In this document: positions 15,755-24,543 of the stretch, one piece after another
How positions within the stretch are numbered: position 1 is the stretch's first letter
Layout of the letters: every line of letters starts with the position of its first letter
Source: Aldehydirespirator sp965220345
Lineage (GTDB): Bacteria; Actinomycetota; Acidimicrobiia; Acidimicrobiales; Aldehydirespiratoraceae
Length of the DNA stretch: 64,000 bases
Direction of reading: 5' to 3'
Assembly: GCA_965220345.1 (NCBI GenBank)
Contig: OZ244822.1
Span: 1,302,001-1,366,000 of the forward strand
The notes under the pieces: model-generated
Databases searched by the model: none
What the model saw: only the letters and a program-made list of their open reading frames with translations
Told to the model about the DNA's origin: nothing
Program-made: the position numbers and the translations under genes

Positions 15755-16339
15755 ATGAGAACCACAGCCCTGCCTGCGCCGTCAGCGACTCGACCTCGCA
15801 CTATCGCTGTTGGGTCGCTGCTGTCCACTGCCGCGGCATTCATGGCGTTCGCTGGTCTGGTGGTGATCTACGTGCAGCAGCGTCAGCAGGCGCGTACCAC
15901 AGGCCAAGAATGGTTTCCAGAAGGCAGCGTAGAACTAGGCCCCGCCGGGATGATGATGATGACGCTGGTGTTGTCGATGGTGACCGTGCAATGGGCTGTA
16001 CAAGCGGCCCGCACCGAAGACCGTCCGCACGGTTTCTTGGCGCTAGCAGTCACGCTGCTGTTCGGCGCGGCGGTGATCAACCAGTTCTGGTTCGTTTATT
16101 CCGACACAGCTTTCGCAATTGATGAAGGCAGAGCGCAGCTTCTGTTCTACGCAGTGACCGGTTCGTTCATAGCCATGCTGATCGCAGGTTTGGCGATGCT
16201 TACAGTCACCACTATCCGTGCCCTGATGGGATCATCGGGCCGTGAACTAGCGCACGGAGTGCAGGCCGCTGCGATCTACTGGCATATGTGCGTGCTGTGC
16301 TACTTCATTGTCTGGTACGTCGTGTTCATCAACAAGTAG
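15755..16339 (+). CDS. Heme-copper oxidase subunit III-like protein
   Basis: 194 residues, five predicted membrane helices. The C-terminus AAIYWHMCVLCYFIVWYVVFI corresponds to the subunit III ending YWHFVDIVWIFIFTVIYL, and a mid-segment TVTTIRALMG follows a helix pair as in CtaE. It is shorter and more diverged than the true subunit III at 20534. It follows the ligand-less subunit I paralogue by 10 bp; the two probably form a paired accessory module. The ATG at 15755 is preferred to an upstream start inside the previous gene. Confidence 0.75.
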   Translation: MRTTALPAPSATRPRTIAVGSLLSTAAAFMAFAGLVVIYVQQRQQARTTGQEWFPEGSVELGPAGMMMMTLVLSMVTVQWAVQAARTEDRPHGFLALAVTLLFGAAVINQFWFVYSDTAFAIDEGRAQLLFYAVTGSFIAMLIAGLAMLTVTTIRALMGSSGRELAHGVQAAAIYWHMCVLCYFIVWYVVFINK

Positions 16340-16354
16340 CGGATCACCAAGCAG

Positions 16355-17134
16355 ATGTTCACCACAGGTTTCAAGTTCTTCTTCGGATTGTTTAGCGTCT
16401 TCGTGTTAGCCGCAATCATCTACGGCTACTCCACTGGCGGCGACAATGTTGGGCCGTTGTCGTTGGGATGGAAAGGCGGTGTTGGTGATCACATCGGCTA
16501 CGGCCTGCTTTTGGCTTTGGCGACTGTGTCGTTGATGATCAGCGTGGTGCTGGTGTCATACCGCGATGCCGACGCTGAAGCTCAAGCCCGCATAGAGAAC
16601 CTGCCCGAAGCGCCGACTGCCGCTACGGTCACTTCTAGCTTCTGGCCGCCGATGGCTGCCTTCGGCGCAGGTGCCGCCGTGCTGGGTTTGGTGTTGCACC
16701 CTCTGGTTTTTATTTTGGGTCTGGCACTGGTTGTGCTGTCATTGATTGAGTGGACCATGGACGCTTGGGCAGACCGCGCCACCGGTGACGCTAAGGTCAA
16801 CCGCGAACTGCGTAATCGCATCATGGCACCCCTTGAGATACCTGTCATTGGCGCTTTAGCTATCGGTGTGGTGGTGCTGGCTTCGTCGCGGATTCTGTTG
16901 AACGTTTCGCAGCTTCAAGCAGTGACGGTTGCTGGGGTGGTTTCGGCGCTGATATTGGCGGGGGCTTGGCTGTATGTGGCTCGTCCAGGTCAAGGTCGCC
17001 GCTTGGTGCGTGTGCTGGGCGCGGTAGCGGCGCTCGGGCTGCTAGTCGGCGGAGTGCTTGCTGCGGTCGGTGGTGAGCGAGACTTTGAGCATCACCACGG
17101 AGACGATCATCACGAAGAATCCTCCAGCGAGTAG
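16355..17134 (+). CDS. Oxidase-associated membrane protein, subunit IV (CtaF)-like N-terminus
   Basis: 259 residues. The first about 130 residues, with two helices (FFFGLFSVFVLAAIIYGYSTG; YGLLLALATVSLMISVVLV), a soluble loop DADAEAQARIENLPEAP and a third helix pair, resemble actinobacterial oxidase subunit IV (CtaF). A further region with about three helices follows and the end is His/Asp/Glu-rich (HHHGDDHHEE), a likely metal-binding tail. Position between the subunit III-like gene and ctaC supports a role in the oxidase complex or its metallation; this is inference. Confidence 0.6.
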   Translation: MFTTGFKFFFGLFSVFVLAAIIYGYSTGGDNVGPLSLGWKGGVGDHIGYGLLLALATVSLMISVVLVSYRDADAEAQARIENLPEAPTAATVTSSFWPPMAAFGAGAAVLGLVLHPLVFILGLALVVLSLIEWTMDAWADRATGDAKVNRELRNRIMAPLEIPVIGALAIGVVVLASSRILLNVSQLQAVTVAGVVSALILAGAWLYVARPGQGRRLVRVLGAVAALGLLVGGVLAAVGGERDFEHHHGDDHHEESSSE

Positions 17135-17158
17135 ACCAGAGGATCCAGCGATAAAAAG

Positions 17159-18472
17159 ATGACTGAAACTACTGGAATGATTGAAACTTTTGAAATGCCT
17201 GAAACGCCTGCAACTCCTGAAATGATCGGCAGGACTGCTAAGTTCGCCCATGCACTGCGTCGCAGTAGCGGCTGGCTTTTGGTGTTCGTCGCAGCAGTGC
17301 TAACGGTCGTCGGCTGCGCTTCCGATGCTGAACTCGATACTTTCGCACCGCAAGGCCCTATCTCCGAAGAACTTCACAGCCGTGGTGTGCTGCCGGTGTT
17401 TTGGATCGCTGCGGTGGTGTTCGTAGGTATTGGCATCGCCATGATCTGGCTGATCTGGCGCAACCGAGTCAAAAGCTACGACAGCGACGACGAATGGCCC
17501 TCACAAACACATGGCCACATCCCTCTTGAAGTTGGCTGGACTGTCGGCTTCTTTTTGACAATGGCCGCAGTGGCTGCGCTGATGCTCTGGTCGTTGCCCA
17601 CCGTCAACGCCACCGAAGACAACACTATGGCCATTGAGATTGACGGCCGCAGCGTTGACTGGGAACCCACCGTTGTGGTGGTTGGTAACCAGTGGTGGTG
17701 GGAGTTCCGTTACTACTTCACCAACCAGGTAGACCTAGCTGACCTGCGAGCCCATGGTGATGCCAAAACGCTGCCAGAAGCCGACATAGTCACATCAGGG
17801 CAGATGATAATCCCCACCGGTGAAGAGATTGAGCTGATCGTCACCTCACGAGATGTGATCCACTCGTTTTGGATACCGGCACTCAACGGCAAACGCGATG
17901 GCGTGCCCAACCGCTTCTCGCCATGGAAGATCCAAGCATCAAACCCTGGTTTTTATTTCGGGCAATGCACCGAGTTCTGCGGCTTGTCGCATTCTCGTAT
18001 GAGAATGCAGACCGTGGCATTGAACCCTGCTGACTTCCAGGCTTGGGTTAACAACACCAGCCTTGATGCTGTCACCCCAGTTGACCCCGAAGCGCTTGCT
18101 GGCCAAGAAGTATTCGCTGGGATCTGCACTTCATGCCATGTAATCGAAGGGGTCAACGACGATGTCTTTGAGCGTGCCGATCAAGCCTCGGGCGCTGCTC
18201 CGAACCTCACCCATTTCGCCAATCGCAGCACTTTTGCAGGTGGGATCTTCAATACTTACAACGCCGACGGTTCGCTGAACCGCACCGACTTGGAAGCCTG
18301 GCTACGAAACCCGAGCGAACTCAAAGCCAACTACATCGTGCCCGGCGAACAGTATCGAGGCATGCCCAACCTTGACCTCAGCGAGGAACAGATTGACCAG
18401 TTAGTGGCCTACCTTGCAGGGCTCGGTGCCAAGCCCGCCGGATGGATAATCGAAGCAACCCAGGTGGAGTGA
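17159..18472 (+). CDS. ctaC: Cytochrome c oxidase subunit II with fused cytochrome c (caa3 type)
   Basis: 437 residues. An N-terminal lipobox-like segment (LTVVGC near residue 57) and two membrane helices anchor the protein; the cupredoxin domain carries the CuA ligands: His in VIHSFWIPALNG and the loop GQCTEFCGLSHSRM. A C-terminal cytochrome c domain follows with heme motif CTSCH and an axial-Met candidate in YRGMPNLDLS. So electrons enter via the fused cytochrome, then CuA, then subunit I. The residues before the hydrophobic segment are unusually long and rich in Met/Thr/Glu, so the start could be somewhat downstream. Confidence 0.93.
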   Translation: MTETTGMIETFEMPETPATPEMIGRTAKFAHALRRSSGWLLVFVAAVLTVVGCASDAELDTFAPQGPISEELHSRGVLPVFWIAAVVFVGIGIAMIWLIWRNRVKSYDSDDEWPSQTHGHIPLEVGWTVGFFLTMAAVAALMLWSLPTVNATEDNTMAIEIDGRSVDWEPTVVVVGNQWWWEFRYYFTNQVDLADLRAHGDAKTLPEADIVTSGQMIIPTGEEIELIVTSRDVIHSFWIPALNGKRDGVPNRFSPWKIQASNPGFYFGQCTEFCGLSHSRMRMQTVALNPADFQAWVNNTSLDAVTPVDPEALAGQEVFAGICTSCHVIEGVNDDVFERADQASGAAPNLTHFANRSTFAGGIFNTYNADGSLNRTDLEAWLRNPSELKANYIVPGEQYRGMPNLDLSEEQIDQLVAYLAGLGAKPAGWIIEATQVE

Positions 18473-18473
18473 A

Positions 18474-20537
18474 ATGACAATAGTTGAGAAGCCGCCGCTT
18501 GAGATAACCGCTGGCGAAACCGTCGAATACGCCGAAAGACCTCTCGGCGTGTTCACACGCCCACAAGAAGGTCGCGGCTGGCGAGACTGGCTCAGCACCG
18601 TTGACCACAAACGCATCGGCATCCTCTACGGCGTTTCGGCCATGTTCTTCTTTTTGGTGGGGGGAGTTCAGGCGCTGCTGATCCGTCTGCAGTTGGCCGT
18701 GCCGGACGGTGCCGTGCTCAGCGCCGACATCTACAACCAGGTTTACACCATGCATGGTGTCACCATGGTGTTCCTTTTCATAATGCCTCTAGCAGCCGCT
18801 TTTGCGAACTATTTCATTCCGCTGCAAATAGGTGCACGAGATGTGGCGTTTCCACGGCTCAACGCCTTGTCTTTCTGGATCTGGTTGTCTGGCGCGATCT
18901 TCTTGAACACGTCATGGATCGTCGGTGGTGGTGGTGCCGACTGTGGCTGGTTCTGCTATGCACCCAACAGTGGGGTGGCGTTCTCACCGAGCCACGGCGT
19001 GGACTTCTACGCCATCGGCTTACAGATACTGGGCTTGGCTTCGCTGATATCGGCAGTGAACCTGATCGTGACCTGCCTCAACATGCGGGCACCGGGCATG
19101 ACCCTGATGCGTATGCCAATTTTCACTTGGATGCTGCTAATAACGCAGTTCCTTTTGCTGTTTGCTTTGCCGGTAATCACCGTGGCGCTGTTCTTGCTGA
19201 TGTTTGATCGGGTTTTTGATGCCCAGTTCTTCAATACTGATGCTGGTGCCGACCCGCTGCTTTGGCAGCATCTTTTCTGGATTTTCGGGCATCCCGAGGT
19301 TTACATCATTATCCTGCCTGCCTTCGGGGTGGTGTCCGAAGTGATCCCGACTTTTAGCCGCAAGCCCTTGTTCGGTTATGAGTTCATGGTGTTCTCAGGC
19401 ATCGCCATCGGCTTCATGGGTTGGGGAGTGTGGGCTCACCACATGTTCGTGTCGGGTATGGGACCCATATCTGTAGCAGCTTTCTCGTTGTCGACCATGT
19501 TCATCGCGGTGCCCACTGGCGTGAAAGTCCTCAACTGGCTGGCCACGATGTGGGGCGGCAAGATCAGATTCACCGTGGCGATGAAGTTCGCGGTGGCGAC
19601 AGTGGCGATGTTCACTATCGGAGGCCTGTCAGGGGTGACCCATTCGGTGGCACCAGCCAACACCCAGCAGACCGACACTTATTACATCGTGGCGCATTTC
19701 CATTATGTGATCTTTGGCGGAGGTGTGCTCGGCCTGTTTGCTGGTCTCTATTTCTGGTGGCCCAAGATCTGGGGGCATTTCCTTAGTGAACGAGTCGGCA
19801 ACTGGCATTTCTGGTTGACGTTGGTGGGTTTCAACCTGACCTTCGGTCCGATGCACATTCTGGGTTTGCAAGGAATGTCTCGCCGTATTGATAGCTATGC
19901 GCGCGGTTACGGATTTGAGTTCTGGAATTTGACCGCCACGATTGGCTCGTTTTTGATTGCGACAGCCACGGCGTTGTTCTTGTGGAATGTGTTCAAGTCC
20001 AAGCGCGATGCCCGGTATCTTCCGCCACCAGGACCTGATCCTTGGGATGCTCGCAGTCTGGAATGGTCGGTGCCTTCGCCGGTACCGGTACACAACTTCG
20101 ACACAGTGCCGCAGATCCGCAGCCGTGACGACTGGTGGCACACCAAATATGGCGAAGATTCCTCTGGCAAAGTGGTGCGCGTAGCCACAGCTGAAGAGGC
20201 CGCCCAGACCGGAGAAGCCACAAACGTGCATCTACCGTCGCCGTCTTTCTGGCCGCTGGCGGTAGCAGTAGGCCTGCCACTGATTGGTTATGGCTTGATC
20301 TTCAATCTTTGGTTCGCGCTGGTTGGTGCGCTGGTGACGATCGGTTCGCTGTATTCGTGGGCTTTGGAGCCGGTTGATGATCCCGACGCAGGACACGACA
20401 ATCACGCCGACCACGATGATGACTCAGATGGCCCCGATGGCTCTGGACGCGATGGTGTCGCTGTCGGGGTCGGGGGCGGCTCCAGAGATGGTGATGATGA
20501 TGCTGGTGAAGGTGACCCAGCCAGGGACGCGCCATGA
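18474..20537 (+). CDS. ctaD: Cytochrome c oxidase subunit I (aa3/caa3)
   Basis: 687 residues, twelve helices plus a long C-terminal extension. All metal ligands are present: TMHGVTM (heme a), HPEVY (CuB and the cross-linked Tyr), WAHHMF (CuB pair), AHFHYV (heme a3 and heme a). This is the proton-pumping catalytic subunit reducing O2 to water. The C-terminal about 130 residues contain two more helices fused in line, then a Asp/His/Gly-rich tail. Start one base after the ctaC stop; its own stop overlaps the ctaE start (ATGA). Confidence 0.97.
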   Translation: MTIVEKPPLEITAGETVEYAERPLGVFTRPQEGRGWRDWLSTVDHKRIGILYGVSAMFFFLVGGVQALLIRLQLAVPDGAVLSADIYNQVYTMHGVTMVFLFIMPLAAAFANYFIPLQIGARDVAFPRLNALSFWIWLSGAIFLNTSWIVGGGGADCGWFCYAPNSGVAFSPSHGVDFYAIGLQILGLASLISAVNLIVTCLNMRAPGMTLMRMPIFTWMLLITQFLLLFALPVITVALFLLMFDRVFDAQFFNTDAGADPLLWQHLFWIFGHPEVYIIILPAFGVVSEVIPTFSRKPLFGYEFMVFSGIAIGFMGWGVWAHHMFVSGMGPISVAAFSLSTMFIAVPTGVKVLNWLATMWGGKIRFTVAMKFAVATVAMFTIGGLSGVTHSVAPANTQQTDTYYIVAHFHYVIFGGGVLGLFAGLYFWWPKIWGHFLSERVGNWHFWLTLVGFNLTFGPMHILGLQGMSRRIDSYARGYGFEFWNLTATIGSFLIATATALFLWNVFKSKRDARYLPPPGPDPWDARSLEWSVPSPVPVHNFDTVPQIRSRDDWWHTKYGEDSSGKVVRVATAEEAAQTGEATNVHLPSPSFWPLAVAVGLPLIGYGLIFNLWFALVGALVTIGSLYSWALEPVDDPDAGHDNHADHDDDSDGPDGSGRDGVAVGVGGGSRDGDDDAGEGDPARDAP

Positions 20538-21220
20538 GCACGGAACCACTTACCGCTGATCCCGTGTCCGATACCGATACCGGCACCAACACTGTCGCCA
20601 GCACCACTGCCACTGAAACTGGACACGGCGAAGATCATGGTCACGATCCGCACGCAACTTCCACGGGCCTGTCACACACCAAACTCGCCATGTGGGTGTT
20701 TTTGGGTTCGGAATGTCTTCTATTCGGTGGCCTGATCTCCACCTACCTGCTGTATGCCACCCGCGGCAACGGTCGCACACTGCCTGCGGATGTGTTCGAT
20801 ATCCCGTTCACGTCGGTGAGTTCGTTTGTGTTGCTGATGAGTTCGCTCACGATGGTGTTGGCTCTGTCAGCTGTGACTCGCGGCGAAGCAGAAGCCGGTC
20901 GTGCCTGGCTGTTAGCCACAGCATTGCTGGGAGCTGTGTTCCTCGGCGGTCAGGTTTACGAATTCACGGCTTTTGTGCGTGAAGGTGTGGGATTCACAAC
21001 CAGCCCAGCCAGCAGCGCCTTTTTCACGTTGACCGGTTTCCACGGAGTGCATGTGGCCATAGGCATTGTCATGCTGATGTCGCTGTTCATTAGATCCGTC
21101 AATGGGAACCTCAAGCAGCGCAACTCCGAGACGGTGGAGATCATCGGCCTTTACTGGCACTTCGTTGACATCGTATGGATTTTCATCTTCACTGTCATCT
21201 ACCTGATCCCCGTCAACTAA
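20534..21220 (+). CDS. ctaE: Cytochrome c oxidase subunit III
   Basis: 228 residues. A His/Asp-rich soluble N-terminus (HGEDHGHDPH) precedes five helices with the family features KLAMWVFLGSECLLFGGL, TGFHGVHVAIG and the ending YWHFVDIVWIFIFTVIYL. Overlaps ctaD by four bases. The stop codon lies in a 14-bp tandem repeat. Confidence 0.95.
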   Translation: MSTEPLTADPVSDTDTGTNTVASTTATETGHGEDHGHDPHATSTGLSHTKLAMWVFLGSECLLFGGLISTYLLYATRGNGRTLPADVFDIPFTSVSSFVLLMSSLTMVLALSAVTRGEAEAGRAWLLATALLGAVFLGGQVYEFTAFVREGVGFTTSPASSAFFTLTGFHGVHVAIGIVMLMSLFIRSVNGNLKQRNSETVEIIGLYWHFVDIVWIFIFTVIYLIPVN

Positions 21221-21245
21221 ACCTCGTCAACTAAACCACGTCAAG
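21211..21245 (+). repeat. 14-bp tandem repeat copying the ctaE stop codon
   Basis: CGTCAACTAAACC recurs at 21211 and 21225, with a third partial copy CGTCAAG at 21239. The first copy includes the ctaE TAA. Confidence 0.85.
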
Positions 21246-21273
21246 CTGTCACCGTGAACAGAAACACCACAAA

Positions 21274-21645
21274 ATGAGCGATACCACCACCCAAAGCCCA
21301 CCCAAAACCGCTACCGAGCAATCATCGGCGGCATCACATGACACTGATAGCCACAGTGAAGATCACACCCATCCCTCAGATTGGGCTTACGTCAAAATCG
21401 CCTTAGCGCTAGCAGTGATCACCGCGCTAGAAGTGTTCACCTACTTTGAGTCGGTGCTTGACTGGGGCGTAGCGCTGGTGCCGTCGCTGATCTTCATGAT
21501 GATCGTCAAGTTCTATTTGGTGGCCACCTGGTTCATGCATCTGCGTTTCGATAGCAAACTGTTCGGTCGGATGTTCACCTTCGGACTGGTGCTCGCCGTG
21601 GGAGTCTACGTGGCGACGTTGACCGTCTTTGAGTTCTTTGCGTAG
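21274..21645 (+). CDS. Cytochrome c oxidase subunit IV family protein (caa3 type)
   Basis: 123 residues. A soluble His/Ser-rich N-terminus is followed by three membrane helices; DWAYVKIALALAVITALEVF and YLVATWFMHLRFDSKLF are characteristic of the prokaryotic COX4 family seen in caa3 and related oxidases. Small structural subunit of the oxidase, in the same operon. Confidence 0.88.
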   Translation: MSDTTTQSPPKTATEQSSAASHDTDSHSEDHTHPSDWAYVKIALALAVITALEVFTYFESVLDWGVALVPSLIFMMIVKFYLVATWFMHLRFDSKLFGRMFTFGLVLAVGVYVATLTVFEFFA

Positions 21646-21666
21646 CCTCTCGCAGCGGCTGCGGAT

Positions 21667-21696
21667 AATTTCCCGGCTCTAACTTCCCGGCTTTAG
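21667..21696 (+). repeat. Short direct repeat upstream of the CtaG-like gene
   Basis: TTCCCGGCTCTA and TTCCCGGCTTTA occur as neighbouring copies between the subunit IV and ctaG-like genes. Confidence 0.6.
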
Positions 21697-21711
21697 AGAG
21701 TTCTCGCCGTC

Positions 21712-22620
21712 ATGTTTGCCGTGTTTGCTGCCACAGACGCTTGGCGCTTCCAGTTCCATCCCGAGGTGTGGTTGATGATCGCTGCGATCATCGGGCTCGG
21801 CTACTACGTAACCCGTGTGGTGGCACCTGTGGCCGCTCCCGCAGGCGCTGCTGCCATCACACGAAAGCAACGCCTTTGCTTTGTCACCGGCGTGGTGCTG
21901 TTGTGGGTATCAGCCGACTGGCCCATGCATGACATCGCCGAGGACTACCTGTATTCGGTGCATATGTTGCAGCACCTACTGATCAGTTTCGTAGTGCCGC
22001 CGCTGCTGGTGATGGCCGTGCCTGAATGGCTAGCTCGGCTGGTTTTGGTGGAAGGTTCACGCTCGGCTCGCGTGATCCGACGGCTGACGCATCCTGTTGT
22101 GGCTGGCGTGGTCTTCAACGCTTTGCAGGGGCTAATGCACTGGAGTGCTTTGGTGGACTTGTCGGTGCGCAACGGCGCATTCCATTACTCCATGCATCTG
22201 CTGATGTTCACCAGCGCTTTGGCTATGTGGACACCAGTGGTTTCACCGATCAAAGAGATGCAGCTTTCAGAGCCCGTGAAGATGCTCTACCTGTTTGCAA
22301 TGTCGATCGTGCCGACCGTGCCCGCAGGGTGGCTCACCTTCGCTGAAGGTTCGGTCTACCCGATATATGACCACGCCCAACGGCTGTGGGGGATTTCTGT
22401 AACCGCAGACCAGCAAGCCGCTGGCGCGGTGATGAAAGTGCTGGGAGGTGTATATCTATGGCTGCTGATCGCTATCAAGTTCTTCCGCTTTTCGGCTGCG
22501 CAACGTCAAGTGGATGCTGCTGAACGCCGCCGCCGTCTAGCAGAAGACACCCTCACTACAGCCGATGTGGAAGCCGAGTTTGAGCGCCTCGGGACACCAC
22601 CTGCTGAACCCCGCGTCTAG
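21712..22620 (+). CDS. Cytochrome c oxidase assembly factor, caa3_CtaG family
   Basis: 302-residue membrane protein with about seven helices. The signature region MHDIAEDYLYSVHMLQHLLI with closely spaced histidines, then FVVPPLLVMAVPEW and a late histidine (ISVTADQQAAGAVMKVLGG segment) match the CtaG family, needed for CuB insertion into caa3 oxidase in Bacillus. Last gene of the oxidase cluster. Confidence 0.9.
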   Translation: MFAVFAATDAWRFQFHPEVWLMIAAIIGLGYYVTRVVAPVAAPAGAAAITRKQRLCFVTGVVLLWVSADWPMHDIAEDYLYSVHMLQHLLISFVVPPLLVMAVPEWLARLVLVEGSRSARVIRRLTHPVVAGVVFNALQGLMHWSALVDLSVRNGAFHYSMHLLMFTSALAMWTPVVSPIKEMQLSEPVKMLYLFAMSIVPTVPAGWLTFAEGSVYPIYDHAQRLWGISVTADQQAAGAVMKVLGGVYLWLLIAIKFFRFSAAQRQVDAAERRRRLAEDTLTTADVEAEFERLGTPPAEPRV

Positions 22621-22703
22621 CTAGCAGTTCTCATAAAGCCAAGACCGCTCGCCGCGACGGGCAGTGTCGTTTGATACTGGACCGTAGGTGAGACTTCTAG
22701 CCT

Positions 22704-24248
22704 CTAGCTGACAGGCTCAGGAGCGTTACGGTGCTTGTGGCTTTCCCCGTCACGGCGACGACCCACTGGAGTGTGGTGGTTTGGCAGATGAGAAGGCCGC
22801 TTCTGGTTTGCTGAGATCTGCACCCCGACCGGACGCTTGTGGTTGAACAGGCCAGCTTCATCAATGATGACCCGGTCTTCGTAATCGTCGAACCACATGG
22901 CTGACGGGTTGCGTCCTACTATCGCCACCTTACCTCGATCACTGGCATCGGCCGGGCTGCGCAACACTTTGAATATCACCACACCGTTCTCGGCACCCGG
23001 CAGCCCTGGTATCGGCTCGTCGGTTACCGCAGCGACCTCTGTTTTGCCTTTGAAATGCACCATCGCAAGTCGGGCGTGGGCTTCCATGCCTGACAGGCCG
23101 CGCTGAGAGTCGTTGAGCAACTGCCAGGCAGTCTCCACCGGCACGTTGAAAGCCTTGTAGGCCACAATGTTGCGACCCCCGAAGAAGTAATGGTTCTCAA
23201 CTCCGGCTGCCTTCAACGCCTGCTGGAGTAAGCGCAGAGCTTCAGCATCGTCATTGATTCCTCTGATGATGGGTGACTGGTTGCCGAGTGTGATCCACTT
23301 TCTGGACACGAGTTCGTCTACGGCGCGGCGCGTGCTGGCGATCCATTTGTAGTGCTCGTCGCCGTCTTGCTGGTAGCTGCCGCTGGCATCTTTGGCTAGG
23401 AACTCGTCGGGATGGTTGAAATGCACCATCATCCGTAACGCCACATCGGGGTAGACCTCATGGAAACGGTCAAGCATTGACAGCAGAGACTCATCGAATC
23501 TGTCGGGATAAAAGGCCAGTTCCTTGGTACCGATTCTGATTACTTCTGTACCGGCTTCAGCTAAAGCTGTCAGCCAGCCAGCCAGCTTGGAGTTGGGTAG
23601 CACCATCGGGTCGCCGCCCGACAGCAGCATCTCACGCAAGCGAGGCCTGCCTGTGTCGGGATGCTTGCCGCCGTTAGCTGCGACCGCAGCATTGTGGGTG
23701 CGGATGTAGTCGGTGACCTCCGAGAGGTTGGCTAGCCCCTTCTTTTTGGCTGAGCCGTCAGCTCTCTCGATTTCGCGCCGCGAGATCAGATCCTCGCGGT
23801 AACAGAAGCGGCAATGCGCTGAGCAGGTTGAGATCACATATAGCAGCGCCATCTCATATTTGTGCAGCAAACCCTCAACCGGGCTGTAGTCGAGTTGGTT
23901 TGCTGGATCATCCTCGCCTTCAAGGTTGACTGTCTCATCTGCTGATGCCTTGACCAGCGTCTGCAGAGCCGGGCTGGATTTGGCCATCTCAAAATAATGA
24001 CGTGTGATCTTCACCGGCATCCGCGCCTCGACATCACGCTCGGTGTCAGCAAACTGCTTCAGTTCGGCGAGTTCGTCAGCCGAATAGAAGCTTTGCATCT
24101 CCTCTGGTGCCGTGCCGTTGATGAACGGGTCGAGACCGTTGATGATCTGGCGGTCATAGCGCGGGTTCTCGACATGATCGAGAACTAGTCGCTCTCTGCT
24201 TGTGGGCTGATATTTCGGTTTGCGTTGCTGGTTGTTTGTCATGGTCAT
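22704..24248 (-). CDS. kamA: KamA-family radical SAM enzyme (lysine 2,3-aminomutase-like)
   Basis: About 514 residues. The radical SAM cluster motif is CSAHCRFC (CxxxCxxC) after LLYVISTCSA, then MLLSGGDPMVLPNSKL and a PLP-region sequence GNQSPIIRGIND, all standard for lysine 2,3-aminomutases that interconvert L-lysine and L-beta-lysine using SAM, a [4Fe-4S] cluster and PLP. The C-terminal part (GLSGMEAHARLAMVHFKGKTE) is as in the long KamA forms. ATG at 24248 (or 24242) is chosen; a longer frame would run antisense into serS. No beta-lysine acetyltransferase or lysine-degradation partner is nearby, so its pathway is open. Confidence 0.9.
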   Translation of the reverse strand: MTMTNNQQRKPKYQPTSRERLVLDHVENPRYDRQIINGLDPFINGTAPEEMQSFYSADELAELKQFADTERDVEARMPVKITRHYFEMAKSSPALQTLVKASADETVNLEGEDDPANQLDYSPVEGLLHKYEMALLYVISTCSAHCRFCYREDLISRREIERADGSAKKKGLANLSEVTDYIRTHNAAVAANGGKHPDTGRPRLREMLLSGGDPMVLPNSKLAGWLTALAEAGTEVIRIGTKELAFYPDRFDESLLSMLDRFHEVYPDVALRMMVHFNHPDEFLAKDASGSYQQDGDEHYKWIASTRRAVDELVSRKWITLGNQSPIIRGINDDAEALRLLQQALKAAGVENHYFFGGRNIVAYKAFNVPVETAWQLLNDSQRGLSGMEAHARLAMVHFKGKTEVAAVTDEPIPGLPGAENGVVIFKVLRSPADASDRGKVAIVGRNPSAMWFDDYEDRVIIDEAGLFNHKRPVGVQISANQKRPSHLPNHHTPVGRRRDGESHKHRNAPEPVS

Positions 24249-24392
24249 AGAAACGTCCGTTCTCGCCGCTGGCTGTGGACGAGGATGTCGCCTAGCGAAC
24301 CGGCCTAGACAGGCGCAGCCGTAGCCGCGACTGCTGTCACTGGCCTTTCGAGGTCTGCCTATCAGTGTGGCAGGTAATCCACAGATGTGCAA

Positions 24393-24430
24393 AACCGTGC
24401 CGCAGCAGTGTCGCAGTCGTGGGCACGGTT
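24393..24430. promoter_or_regulatory. Inverted repeat in the kamA-serS divergent region
   Basis: AACCGTGCC (24393-24401) and GGCACGGTT (24422-24430) form a perfect 9-bp inverted repeat with a 20-nt loop, between the divergent kamA and serS genes. It could be an operator or an RNA hairpin in the serS leader. A nearby direct repeat AGCCAGATA occurs twice closer to serS. Confidence 0.4.
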
Positions 24431-24543
24431 CGTGTCGCAGTGGCGACGATCTGTAGTCAGATCGAACCTCAGCCAGATAAGGCTCTAGCCAGATACCGAA
24501 GCGAGTTTCACTTCTAGCGCTTTGACGCGGTACCGTCACAGCC

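Noticed and set aside
19629..20231. Minus-strand 200-codon frame in ctaD
   Set aside because: Shadow of ctaD codon usage; ctaD is certain.
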